The notes beneath the pieces were generated by a model. It saw only the letters and a program-made list of their open reading frames with translations. It searched no databases and was not told the origin of the DNA. From JAWPNA01 sp045402695 (lineage in GTDB: Bacteria; Acidobacteriota; Polarisedimenticolia; JACPZX01; DASXTC01), in contig JAWPNA010000354.1 in the NCBI GenBank assembly GCA_045402695.1, forward strand, positions 1 to 6,657: a stretch of DNA of 6,657 nucleotides. Direction: 5' to 3'. The translations under genes and the position numbers were made by a program. Of the stretch, positions 1 through 6,195 are shown piece by piece (position 1 is the stretch's first letter; each line of letters starts with the position of its first letter).

Positions 1-980
1 GAGCCGAACCGGCCGGAGAATCGCGCGACGCGGAACGCCCGTGTGGGATCCTCCGTCATGCTGAGCATGTGGTGGACTCGTAGCTTGCCCGCCTCAAGGT
101 CTCCGCGCCCACCGAGCTCGTCCACCAGGCGGCCGTAGCCGCTCCCGTCCAGGCGAATCGCCATGCTGTTGATGGTCAAGTCGCGTCTCATCAGGTCGTC
201 CAGCATCGAGCCCGGCTCGACGCGCGGCAGCGTTGCGGGCCTGTCGTATATCTCCCTTCGGGCTGTTGCGACGTCCACGCGGATCCCCGAATCCAGTACG
301 ACCGCAGCGGTGCCGAAGGCCTCGTGCGCGATGACACGTCCTCCGGTGACCCGCGCGAGATCCTCAGAGAAGGTGATGCCGTCGCGATCCACGACGAGGT
401 CCAGGTCCTCGCCGACGGCTCCGGCCAGGATGTCGCGCACGATGCCGCCCACCAAGTGCAGTGACCGCCCCTGAACTGCGGCCAGGCCCCCCGCGTGGCG
501 CAGCAGCGCGGTGCGCTGCAGGCCGAGCCGCGACTCCATCTGTTTCACGATCGACGGCCCCAGCAGCAAGGTGGGGAGCTGGCCTGCGCCGGCGGCGCGA
601 TTCAGAGCTGCGTCCAGCCCGTGCCGGGTCACCACGCCGAGCACTGGGCCCCGCGGTTTGGCCACGACGACACCGGGAGCGATGCCAAGGCTTGCCCGCC
701 TCAGCGCGGCCGGCCCGGCGGAAGGATCGACGCGAGGGGCGCCTCCGGAGATGATCCGCGAGACAGGGGCGTCCCCCAATCCGTGGCGCAGAACGTTCTC
801 AGCCAAGGCGCGGGTAATCATCCCCATCGTGCGGCCGGCCCGCACGACCGGGGCGGCCGCGGCCTGGTGGGCGCGCAGGCGCCTGACCGCGTCGCCCACC
901 GTCTCACTGGCGCCGACCGTGACCCGCAAGGGCTCCATCAGATCGGAGGCGCGCGGCGAATCTCCTCTGCGTCGCACCAT
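1..980 (-). CDS. CBS-domain tRNA nucleotidyltransferase (CCA/A-adding, class II), 3' end cut by window
   Basis: This gene encodes a class II nucleotidyltransferase that adds or repairs the 3' CCA (or only the terminal A) of tRNAs in the cytoplasm. I translated 326 residues from ATG at 980; the frame is open to the window edge, so the C-terminal helical domains are missing. Residues about 10-63 and 70-128 look like a diverged CBS pair. The catalytic domain then shows LVGGIVRD (176-183), EDLDLVVD (191-198, with the two metal-binding Asp at 192 and 194), RREIYDRPATLPRV (241-254), RRDLTINSMAI (265-275) and EDPTRAFRVARF (310-321), all hallmarks of the poly(A) polymerase/CCA family. An in-frame TGA lies directly before the ATG and a GGGAG ribosome site sits 8 nt upstream (989-993), so the start is well supported. 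The gene is last in view in the murJ-dtd-xerD run, 30 nt after xerD. Related long enzymes often carry a DHH domain before the CBS pair; none is present here. CCA-adding and A-adding activity cannot be told apart from this part of the protein. Confidence 0.9.
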   Translation of the reverse strand, partial: MVRRRGDSPRASDLMEPLRVTVGASETVGDAVRRLRAHQAAAAPVVRAGRTMGMITRALAENVLRHGLGDAPVSRIISGGAPRVDPSAGPAALRRASLGIAPGVVVAKPRGPVLGVVTRHGLDAALNRAAGAGQLPTLLLGPSIVKQMESRLGLQRTALLRHAGGLAAVQGRSLHLVGGIVRDILAGAVGEDLDLVVDRDGITFSEDLARVTGGRVIAHEAFGTAAVVLDSGIRVDVATARREIYDRPATLPRVEPGSMLDDLMRRDLTINSMAIRLDGSGYGRLVDELGGRGDLEAGKLRVHHMLSMTEDPTRAFRVARFSGRFG

Positions 981-1010
981 TCACGGGGCTCCCGTCATGA
1001 GTCCGGGCGG

Positions 1011-1964
1011 TCAGGAGCGGGGATGATACTTTCGGTAGAGCTTCCGCAACCGCTCTCGGTTCACATGGGTGTAGATCTGCGTGGTGGTGATGTCCGCGTG
1101 GCCCAGGATCTTCTGCACCGACCGGAGATCGGCGCCGTGCTCGAGAAGATGGGTGGCGAAGCTATGACGGATCACGTGCGGACTGAGGCGCGAGGAGGCG
1201 ATGCCCTTCTCCACTCCGTAGCGCTTCAGGTTCTTCCAGAACGCCTGTCTCGTCAGACGGCCTCCGCGCGCCGTAATGAATAGAAGATCGCTCTGGCGCT
1301 TCCCCAGGATACGCACGCGTGCCTCCCGCAGGTACGCCTGGACGCGCCGCACGGCGTCCTTGCTGACGGGCACCATCCGCTCCTTGGAGCGCTTGCCCAT
1401 GCACACCAGGTAGCCGATCTCCAGGTTGACGCTGTCCACCCTCAGGGTGATCAGCTCCGAGACGCGGATTCCCGTCGCGTAAAGCACTTCAAGCATCGCG
1501 GCGTCCCGCGCTCCGAGCGGTTTTTTCGTGTCCGGCGCCTCCAGGATCAGCCCAACCTCGTCGATGCTCAACGAGCGCGGCAGCCGCCGCTCCACGCGTG
1601 GAGTGTCGATGCCGTCTGTGGGGTTTCCCTCAAGCAGCCCTTCCGATCTCAGAAACCTGAACAAGGCACGCAACGTCGCTTGCGCACGGCGCACCGAGCG
1701 CGGTGATCTTCCCTGCACAGCGCCACCCCTCGTCTCCTCCCCGAGACTGAGGGCCCGCCGGTACTCGAGGATCGCCGCTCGATTCACCGCTTCCGCAGAT
1801 GCCAGGCCGCGGCCGGCCGCCCACCCGCAGAAGCGGGCCAGATCGGAGCGGTACGCCAGGAGCGTGTTGGCCGACAGCCCCCTCTCGGCTCGCGCATGAT
1901 CGAGGAACCGGGCCACGGCCTGCTCGAGGTCGAGCCGCAAGCCGCGGCCAGCAACGGCGCTCAC
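1011..1964 (-). CDS. xerD: Tyrosine recombinase XerD
   Basis: XerD is a cytoplasmic tyrosine recombinase that, with XerC, resolves chromosome dimers at dif under FtsK control. The protein has 317 residues. An N-terminal core-binding (SAM-like) domain at about 12-110 is followed by the catalytic domain. The full active-site set is visible: R167 (in ATGIRVSEL), K191 (GKRSKERMVP), H263 and R266 (SPHVIRHSFATHLL), H289 (LGHADITTTQIYTHV) and nucleophile Y298. Each lies exactly 19 residues beyond its counterpart in E. coli XerD as I recall it, so the spacing is conserved. The ending KYHPRS resembles the HHPRA end of XerD, which favours XerD over XerC; the lineage might instead use one recombinase for both roles. 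The start is GTG at 1964, overlapping the dtd stop as GTGA, which suggests translational coupling. Residues about 72-88 hold a longer Gly- and Arg-rich linker than in E. coli XerD. Confidence 0.93.
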   Translation of the reverse strand: MSAVAGRGLRLDLEQAVARFLDHARAERGLSANTLLAYRSDLARFCGWAAGRGLASAEAVNRAAILEYRRALSLGEETRGGAVQGRSPRSVRRAQATLRALFRFLRSEGLLEGNPTDGIDTPRVERRLPRSLSIDEVGLILEAPDTKKPLGARDAAMLEVLYATGIRVSELITLRVDSVNLEIGYLVCMGKRSKERMVPVSKDAVRRVQAYLREARVRILGKRQSDLLFITARGGRLTRQAFWKNLKRYGVEKGIASSRLSPHVIRHSFATHLLEHGADLRSVQKILGHADITTTQIYTHVNRERLRKLYRKYHPRS

Positions 1965-2419
1965 GGTGTGCTGTCCAGGATGAACGTCACGGGCCCAGTG
2001 TTGACCAGATCCACATCCATCATCGCGCGGAAGACTCCCGTGGCCACCCGTGCACCTCGGTCGCGCAGCGCTTGCACGAGATCGAGGTAGACCTTCTCAG
2101 CCTCCGCGTGCGGCGCCGCCCCGTCGAAACTCGGGCGCCGCCCCTTGCGCATCGAGCCGGCAAGAGTAAACTGGGAAACAACCAGGATCTCGCCGGCGAT
2201 CTCCAGGACCGATCGCTCCATCCGCTCATCGCTCCCGGGCCGCGCGGCGAAGATTCTGAGATTGACGATTTTCTCGGCCGCCGCCTCCGCGCGGGCCGCA
2301 TCGTCTCCCCTCTCCACACCCACCAGCACCAGAAGGCCCGGCCCGATCACCGCCTCGCGCCTGCCCGCCACGGTGACGCCGGCGGAGCTCACGCGCTGGA
2401 TGACGATCTTCACGAGCAT
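1961..2419 (-). CDS. dtd: D-aminoacyl-tRNA deacylase (DTD)
   Basis: DTD hydrolyses D-aminoacyl-tRNAs (and Gly-tRNA-Ala) to keep D-amino acids and mischarged glycine out of proteins. The product is 152 residues, close to the usual length of about 145-150. The two signature motifs are intact: SQFTL at 82-86, inside VSQFTLAGSMRKGRRPSF, and NTGPVT at 140-145, which carries the Gly-cisPro pair G142-P143 used to reject L-substrates. The N-terminus IVIQRVSSAGVTV matches the family's opening strand. The gene sits 4 nt after the murJ stop and overlaps xerD by 4 nt, so it is the middle of an operon. The start given is ATG at 2419. A GTG two codons later (2413) would put QRV at residues 6-8, as is common in the family, and leaves better room for the purine-rich GAGCGG just upstream, so the true start may be 2413. 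Function is confident; the start is not. Confidence 0.94.
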   Translation of the reverse strand: MLVKIVIQRVSSAGVTVAGRREAVIGPGLLVLVGVERGDDAARAEAAAEKIVNLRIFAARPGSDERMERSVLEIAGEILVVSQFTLAGSMRKGRRPSFDGAAPHAEAEKVYLDLVQALRDRGARVATGVFRAMMDVDLVNTGPVTFILDSTP

Positions 2420-2423
2420 CCGC

Positions 2424-3992
2424 TCAACGCGCGCTCCTGCGCAACGGCAGAGCGGCGAGCACGTCCGTGAGTTCCTTGACCCGCAACAGACGGCATATGA
2501 GGAAGTAGAAGCAGGCCGCCAAGCTGAGGGTCGTGAACAATGCCGCCGCCTTCCCCATGGGGAGAGCGGACCAGGCAGCGTCGAGCCATCCTAACACAGG
2601 CACTGCGGCGATCCCCATGAGCAACGCAGCCGATGAAACCTTCGCCATCGTGGGGAGAAGCTCGCGCACCCACGGCAGCCCTTGTCGGCGCGCGAAGATT
2701 CCCATCAGCAGGCACATGTTCAGCGTGGCTGACAAGGAGTCGGCGAGCGCGATGCCGCCGTGTGCGAGAAGGTAGCTCAGCACCGAGCAGAGCAGGATGT
2801 GGGCGCCGAGCGTCCATGCCGCCGTCATCGCCGGTGTGCGCGTGTCCTTCTGCGAATAGAAGGCCGGCGCGAGGATCTTCACCGCGCCGAAGGGAAACAG
2901 GCCGACCGCGTAGTACTGCAGCGCCGTCGCCGCATAGGCAGTGTCGGCGGGGCTGAAACGCCCGCGCTCGAAAAGGACCGAGATGATCGGCTCGCGCAGC
3001 GCGATGAGCCCCACCGACGCCGGCACGGTGATGAAGGCGACGATTCGCAGTCCGTACAGAAGTGTGCGGCGCATCTCGTCCACCTGGCCGGCGGCCGCCT
3101 GGCGCGAAAGCATCGGCAGGATGACGGTGGACACCGAGATGGCGAACGATCCGAGGGCCAACTCGTTGACCCTCCCGGAATAGTACAGCGCCGAGACGCT
3201 GCCCTCCCGCAACAGCGACGCAAAGAAGGAGTCGACCAGAAGGGTGATCTGGGTGATCCCCATACCGAAGAGCCCGGGGATCATGAGGCGTCCGATCTGC
3301 CGGACACCCGGGTGCATCAGACTCACCACGAAAGGAAACCGCATTCCCATCCGCATCACGAAGGGAATCTGGAACCCCAACTGGAGCGCGCCGCCGAGCA
3401 GCACGCCCCAGGCGAAAGCGTATGCCGGCTCGTTCACGTGCGATGACAGGAGGAGGGCGGCGCCGATGATTGAGAGATTGAGGAGGACCGGCGTGAATGC
3501 AGGGACCGCGAATGAACCGTTGATGTTGAGCACTCCCTGAACGAGCGCCGCCAGGCCGATGAACACGAGATAGGGGAACATCAGCCGGTTCAACGACACG
3601 GTCAGGTTCCATTTCTCCTCCACGCTCACGAAGCCCGCCGCCAGCAGCTTCACCAGCGCCGGGGAGAAGATCACCCCCAGCGCTGTCAGCACCATCAGCA
3701 CGCAGGTCATCGTCCAGAACGTGACCGCCACGAACCGCCAGAAGTCCTTGCGGTTTTCTCCCTTCATGTACTCCGAGAGCGTGGGCACGAACGCGGCGGT
3801 GAACGCGCCTTCCCCCACCAGCCGGCGGAGCAGGTTTGGTATCCGGAAGGCGATGATGAAGGCGTCCGATGAACGGGAGGCGCCCAGGATCTGAGCCTGG
3901 AGGTTGTCGCGCACGTATCCGAAGACGCGCGACAGCAGGGTCATGAACGACATGACCCCCGCGGAGCGAACGAGTCGCCGTGCCTCTTCCAT
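2424..3992 (-). CDS. murJ: Lipid II flippase MurJ
   Basis: MurJ is a polytopic inner-membrane protein of the MOP superfamily that flips the peptidoglycan precursor lipid II to the periplasmic face. The 522-residue product matches the usual length of about 510-530 and is hydrophobic throughout, consistent with about 14 membrane segments. The N-terminal signature is clear: SRVFGYVRD (21-29) and SDAFIIAFRIPNLLRRL (42-58), followed by EGAFTAAFVPTLSEY (61-75). Arg22, Arg28, Asp43 and Arg56/57 align with the E. coli residues R18, R24, D39 and R52/53 known to matter for substrate handling. The start is ATG at 3992 with GAGG 9 nt upstream (4002-4005). It is the first gene of the murJ-dtd-xerD-tRNA nucleotidyltransferase run and diverges from ssb; a possible promoter lies at 4048-4076. 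The frame is intact, with no sign of frameshift. Generic MOP or polysaccharide exporters are the alternative, but the N-terminal motifs favour MurJ strongly. Confidence 0.95.
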   Translation of the reverse strand: MEEARRLVRSAGVMSFMTLLSRVFGYVRDNLQAQILGASRSSDAFIIAFRIPNLLRRLVGEGAFTAAFVPTLSEYMKGENRKDFWRFVAVTFWTMTCVLMVLTALGVIFSPALVKLLAAGFVSVEEKWNLTVSLNRLMFPYLVFIGLAALVQGVLNINGSFAVPAFTPVLLNLSIIGAALLLSSHVNEPAYAFAWGVLLGGALQLGFQIPFVMRMGMRFPFVVSLMHPGVRQIGRLMIPGLFGMGITQITLLVDSFFASLLREGSVSALYYSGRVNELALGSFAISVSTVILPMLSRQAAAGQVDEMRRTLLYGLRIVAFITVPASVGLIALREPIISVLFERGRFSPADTAYAATALQYYAVGLFPFGAVKILAPAFYSQKDTRTPAMTAAWTLGAHILLCSVLSYLLAHGGIALADSLSATLNMCLLMGIFARRQGLPWVRELLPTMAKVSSAALLMGIAAVPVLGWLDAAWSALPMGKAAALFTTLSLAACFYFLICRLLRVKELTDVLAALPLRRSAR

Positions 3993-4029
3993 GGACGCGG
4001 ACCTCGAGTGCCCCCCCGGAGGCCATTTC

Positions 4030-4057
4030 TTGACAGAGGGGGCGCTTATGATAATCT
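4030..4057 (+). promoter_or_regulatory. Probable sigma70-type promoter of ssb
   Basis: A perfect -35 hexamer TTGACA (4030-4035) is followed by a 16-nt spacer and the extended -10 TGATAATCT, with TG at 4049-4050 and the hexamer TAATCT at 4052-4057. The expected transcript start is near 4064, leaving a leader of about 30 nt before the ssb ATG. That leader contains the ribosome site GAAAGGA (4081-4087). A GATAAT alternative at 4050-4055 would give a short 14-nt spacer. This was identified by eye from consensus only; the stretch is AT-rich relative to its surroundings, which supports it. Confidence 0.6.
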
Positions 4058-4076
4058 ACGCCAGTCGCTCCGTCAC
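4048..4076 (-). promoter_or_regulatory. Possible sigma70-type promoter of the murJ operon
   Basis: On the minus strand, GTGACG (4076-4071, 4 of 6 matches to TTGACA) lies 17 nt upstream of TATCAT (4053-4048, 5 of 6 matches to TATAAT). Transcription would begin near 4041 and run into murJ with a leader of about 50 nt. Its -10 overlaps the -10 of the divergent ssb promoter. The -35 is weak, so the call is tentative. Confidence 0.45.
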
Positions 4077-4095
4077 TCCTGAAAGGAACCGTCTC

Positions 4096-4527
4096 ATGGC
4101 AAGCGTCAACAAGGTGATCCTCGTCGGCAACCTCGGCCGCGACCCGGAGCTCCGCTACACGCCCTCCGGGACTGCCGTCGCCAACTTCACCCTGGCCACG
4201 AACGAGGCATGGACCGACAAGGCCGGCGCGAAACAGGAACGCACGGAGTGGCACAAGATCGTGGTGTGGGGCAAGCAGGCTGAAATCGTCGGAGAATACC
4301 TGGGGAAGGGCAAGCAGGTCTTCATCGAAGGCTCTCTGCAGACCCGCGAGTGGAACGATCGTGACGGCAACAAGCGGCAAACCACGGAGATCCGCGCGCA
4401 GCGAGTCATCATGCTGGGCCGCGCCGAAGCTCGCGGCGAGACGGCTGTCCCTGGTCGATCCGGTGGGGCCGATTTCGACACGGGCACCGAACCGCCCGTC
4501 GGCGCGGAAGACGACGTTCCTTTCTAG
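4096..4527 (+). CDS. ssb: Single-stranded DNA-binding protein SSB
   Basis: SSB coats single-stranded DNA during replication, recombination and repair and recruits partner proteins through its acidic tail. The 143-residue protein opens with MASVNKVILVGNLGRDPELR, the classic start of bacterial SSB. It has an OB fold over about residues 4-108 with aromatic DNA-stacking positions such as W53 and W58, and a TTEIRAQRVIMLG strand closing the fold. A short, Gly- and Pro-rich linker (about 110-135) ends in EDDVPF, the conserved C-terminal interaction tip (DDDIPF in E. coli). The linker is shorter than in E. coli SSB (about 178 residues in total). The start at 4096 is chosen because of the family N-terminus and the GAAAGGA site 8 nt upstream; longer upstream extensions of the frame run into the promoter and are not coding. 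It stands alone on the plus strand, divergent from murJ and convergent with the TPR gene 12 nt away. Confidence 0.96.
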   Translation: MASVNKVILVGNLGRDPELRYTPSGTAVANFTLATNEAWTDKAGAKQERTEWHKIVVWGKQAEIVGEYLGKGKQVFIEGSLQTREWNDRDGNKRQTTEIRAQRVIMLGRAEARGETAVPGRSGGADFDTGTEPPVGAEDDVPF

Positions 4528-4537
4528 TCGAGGATGG

Positions 4538-4561
4538 CCTCAGCCGCGGTCGGGCTGAAGG
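4538..4561. terminator. Small hairpin between convergent ssb and TPR gene, weak terminator candidate
   Basis: TCAGCC (4540-4545) and GGCTGA (4553-4558) form a 6-bp stem around a 7-nt loop, extendable with a bulge. It overlaps the stop codon of the minus-strand TPR gene and lies 13 nt after the ssb stop, so it could serve both converging transcripts. Neither side carries a T-run, so an intrinsic terminator is doubtful. Confidence 0.25.
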
Positions 4562-5265
4562 TGGCGAGAGGCTTCACCGGCGAAAGGCGATTCCGGGAAG
4601 TCTTGACTTACGCGGCGGTAGACCTCCTGGGCCTCCTCTTTCCTGCCCTGCGCCTCCAACAGGCGCGCCTGATTGATGAGCGCGAGGTCGATCGGGAAGC
4701 GTGTCGGGGCCGACGCCGCGAGGGTTCCGTAGGCCTCGGCCGCTCCCGCCAGATCCCCTTTTGCTTCCTGGATCTGCGCCTGGAGCACGCGCGCCGAGGC
4801 GGACACGAACTCGTCTTGCGTGGAGCCGGTCAAGGGCATCACCTCTCTGAGGGCGTCGTCGTGGCTGCCCAGTTCCTTCAGGGCGACCGCCTTGTAATAG
4901 GATGCCCACCGAGCCGCATCCGAGCTGGGATGGTCCAAGAGGACCTGATCGGCGAGACGGAGCACTTCCTGGAATCTCTGCTGTCTCGTCGCGTAGGGCG
5001 CCGCCCCTGACTGCCCGGAGGCGGCCTCCTCGGCTGACTGCGCCGAGGCAGCCTTCTGCACGGCGGCGAGAGCCGTCAGAGAGTCGGCCTCACGCCTGTG
5101 TGAGAACCAGACTCCGCCGGCCACGGCCAGGGCCAGCAGGAGCAGCGCCGCGGCGGCGATCGTCAGGCTGCGACGGTGCTCCTCGAAGATCTCCGCCAGG
5201 CTCCCGATGGTCGTGGCCAGCTCGTCGCGCTTGATCTCCTTGCGCGTGATCTTGACGCCGGGCAA
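4540..5265 (-). CDS. Membrane-anchored TPR-like protein (YfgM-like), function unknown
   Basis: The 241-residue protein has a charged cytoplasmic N-terminus (1-33, rich in Lys, Arg and Glu), one strong membrane segment (about 34-54, Ala- and Leu-rich) and a long outward-facing part. A Ser- and Ala-rich stretch (about 60-95) leads into three helix-turn-helix repeats of TPR character at about 117-146, 153-186 and 193-226, with the typical small and aromatic pattern (AARWASYYKAVALKELG, ALINQARLLEAQGRKEEAQE). The layout resembles YfgM and tetratricopeptide 'tol-pal-like' proteins, which work in envelope protein assembly as scaffold or chaperone partners. That role is inferred from architecture only and no specific partner can be named. 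The start is TTG at 5265, chosen because AGGAGG lies 7 nt upstream and a promoter lies just beyond. The gene is monocistronic in this view and converges on ssb. Confidence 0.8.
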   Translation of the reverse strand: MPGVKITRKEIKRDELATTIGSLAEIFEEHRRSLTIAAAALLLLALAVAGGVWFSHRREADSLTALAAVQKAASAQSAEEAASGQSGAAPYATRQQRFQEVLRLADQVLLDHPSSDAARWASYYKAVALKELGSHDDALREVMPLTGSTQDEFVSASARVLQAQIQEAKGDLAGAAEAYGTLAASAPTRFPIDLALINQARLLEAQGRKEEAQEVYRRVSQDFPESPFAGEASRHLQPDRG

Positions 5266-5272
5266 GCTTGAA

Positions 5273-5278
5273 CCTCCT
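5273..5278 (-). promoter_or_regulatory. Strong ribosome binding site fixing a TTG start
   Basis: A perfect AGGAGG lies 7 nt before the TTG codon at 5265 on the minus strand. Its spacing decides this rare start codon for the TPR-like gene. Confidence 0.75.
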
Positions 5279-5313
5279 CTGAATCGTCCTGCGCGGTTTT
5301 GGTGATCGCGCGC

Positions 5314-5342
5314 ATCCTAACGCCGCCTCGAGGATGTGTCAA
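5314..5342 (-). promoter_or_regulatory. Probable sigma70-type promoter of the TPR-like gene
   Basis: On the minus strand a perfect TTGACA (5342-5337) is separated by exactly 17 nt from TAGGAT (5319-5314), which keeps the key T, A and final AT positions of the -10 consensus. Transcription would begin near 5307, giving a leader of about 40 nt that contains the AGGAGG site. A near-palindrome, GGCC-G-ATCGAT-G-GGCC (5348-5363), lies directly upstream of the -35 and could be a regulator site; this is inference. Confidence 0.6.
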
Positions 5343-5451
5343 ACGTGGGCCGATCGATGGGCCGTGATCAGGGACTGGACGCGGCGGTTCCCAGCACCGC
5401 GGCCCGGAGGCCAAAGGAACCTCCCCCAAACCCACCCCCACGGGTGATCAG

Positions 5452-5476
5452 GAAACGAAGCCGGCGGAGGGCGCCG
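5452..5476 (-). terminator. Weak terminator-like hairpin downstream of tRNA-Arg
   Basis: About 30 nt past the tRNA 3' end, the minus strand reads CGGCG-CCCTC-CGCCG (5476-5462) followed by the pyrimidine-rich GCTTCGTTTCC. The stem is only 5 bp and the T-tract is interrupted, so it may or may not end the tRNA transcript. Confidence 0.3.
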
Positions 5477-5505
5477 CGTCAGTGGTGTGAAACACGAATG
5501 AAAAG

Positions 5506-5582
<77 letters not shown>

Positions 5583-5591
5583 AGCCGCGAG

Positions 5592-5621
5592 AGGTTACGA
5601 TCAACAGCCGCGGCAAGACAA
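5592..5621 (-). promoter_or_regulatory. Possible promoter for tRNA-Arg
   Basis: The minus strand carries TTGTCT (5621-5616), an 18-nt spacer and TAACCT (5597-5592). A start about 7 nt downstream would fall within a few bases of the mature tRNA 5' end. Matches to consensus are only 4 of 6 and 3 of 6, so read-through from apt is an equally good explanation for expression. Confidence 0.3.
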
Positions 5622-5655
5622 GCTCGCCTGGCGACGGCCTGCGCGCGTGGAGAGA

Positions 5656-6174
5656 TCAGTCGTAACTGATGATCGAGAAGACGGGGATCTCCGCCAGCTT
5701 CGCCCGGCCCGAGAGAAAAGCCAGCTCGACGAGGAAGGAAGCCCCGACCACCTCCGCCCCCATCCTCGTGACCAGGCTTGCGGCGGCACCCGCGGTCCCC
5801 CCCGTAGCGAGGAGATCGTCCACGATGAGGACGCGATCTCCCTTCTTCACCGCGTCCCGATGGATCTCGATGCTGTCGGTGCCATACTCGAGGCTGTAGG
5901 TCTCGCTGAATGTGTGATGGGGCAGTTTGCCCGGCTTCCTGATAGGAATGAAGCCCGCCCCCAGACGCACCGCGAGCGCGCCGCCGAAGATGAACCCTCT
6001 GGACTCCACCGCGGCCACCGCGTCGATCCGGTCGTCGCGATGGCGCCCAGCCAGAGCGTCAATCGCGCGCGCGAAGGCGCTGGGGTCCTTGAGCAGCGGC
6101 GTGATGTCCTTGAACAGAATCCCCTTTTTGGGGAAATCGGGCACATCCCGGATGAAACGGGCAAGATCGATCAT
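5656..6174 (-). CDS. apt: Adenine phosphoribosyltransferase
   Basis: Apt converts adenine and PRPP to AMP and pyrophosphate in cytoplasmic purine salvage. The 172-residue product has the usual length of about 170-180. Its family marks are the N-terminal hood segment VPDFPKKGILFKDITPLL (11-28), ESRGFIFG (57-64), the RKPGKLPH segment (79-86) before a catalytic-loop region containing EYG (96-98), and the PRPP-binding motif VLIVDDLLATGGTA (115-128) with its acidic pair D119-D120. The start is ATG at 6174; a purine-rich AGGAGGGGAG (6195-6186) lies upstream, beginning at the end of acyP, with GGGGAG ending 11 nt before the ATG. Spacing from acyP is 21 nt, so the two are probably co-transcribed. The last codons fold into a perfect 6-bp hairpin at the stop codon (5655-5670). 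Identification is secure; xanthine or other phosphoribosyltransferases lack this set of motifs. Confidence 0.96.
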   Translation of the reverse strand: MIDLARFIRDVPDFPKKGILFKDITPLLKDPSAFARAIDALAGRHRDDRIDAVAAVESRGFIFGGALAVRLGAGFIPIRKPGKLPHHTFSETYSLEYGTDSIEIHRDAVKKGDRVLIVDDLLATGGTAGAAASLVTRMGAEVVGASFLVELAFLSGRAKLAEIPVFSIISYD

Positions 6175-6195
6175 GGCCGCACTGGCTCCCCTCCT

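Noticed and set aside
495..1283. A 262-codon plus-strand open frame opposite the nucleotidyltransferase and xerD
   Set aside because: It is antisense to two genes with complete catalytic motifs, and the translation is low-complexity with no recognisable domain.
3904..4095. An upstream in-frame extension of ssb
   Set aside because: The extension crosses the murJ start and the promoter region, and the conserved SSB N-terminus begins at 4096 behind a good ribosome site.
3993..4095. A LexA (SOS) box upstream of ssb
   Set aside because: Neither a CTGT-N8-ACAG nor a GAAC-N4-GTTC type palindrome is visible in the intergenic region.
2410..4380. A 656-codon minus-strand open frame spanning murJ and the antisense of ssb
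   Set aside because: It lies in a different frame from murJ, its product is Arg-, Gly- and Pro-rich with no family pattern, and it overlaps two confidently identified genes. It is a GC-rich shadow.
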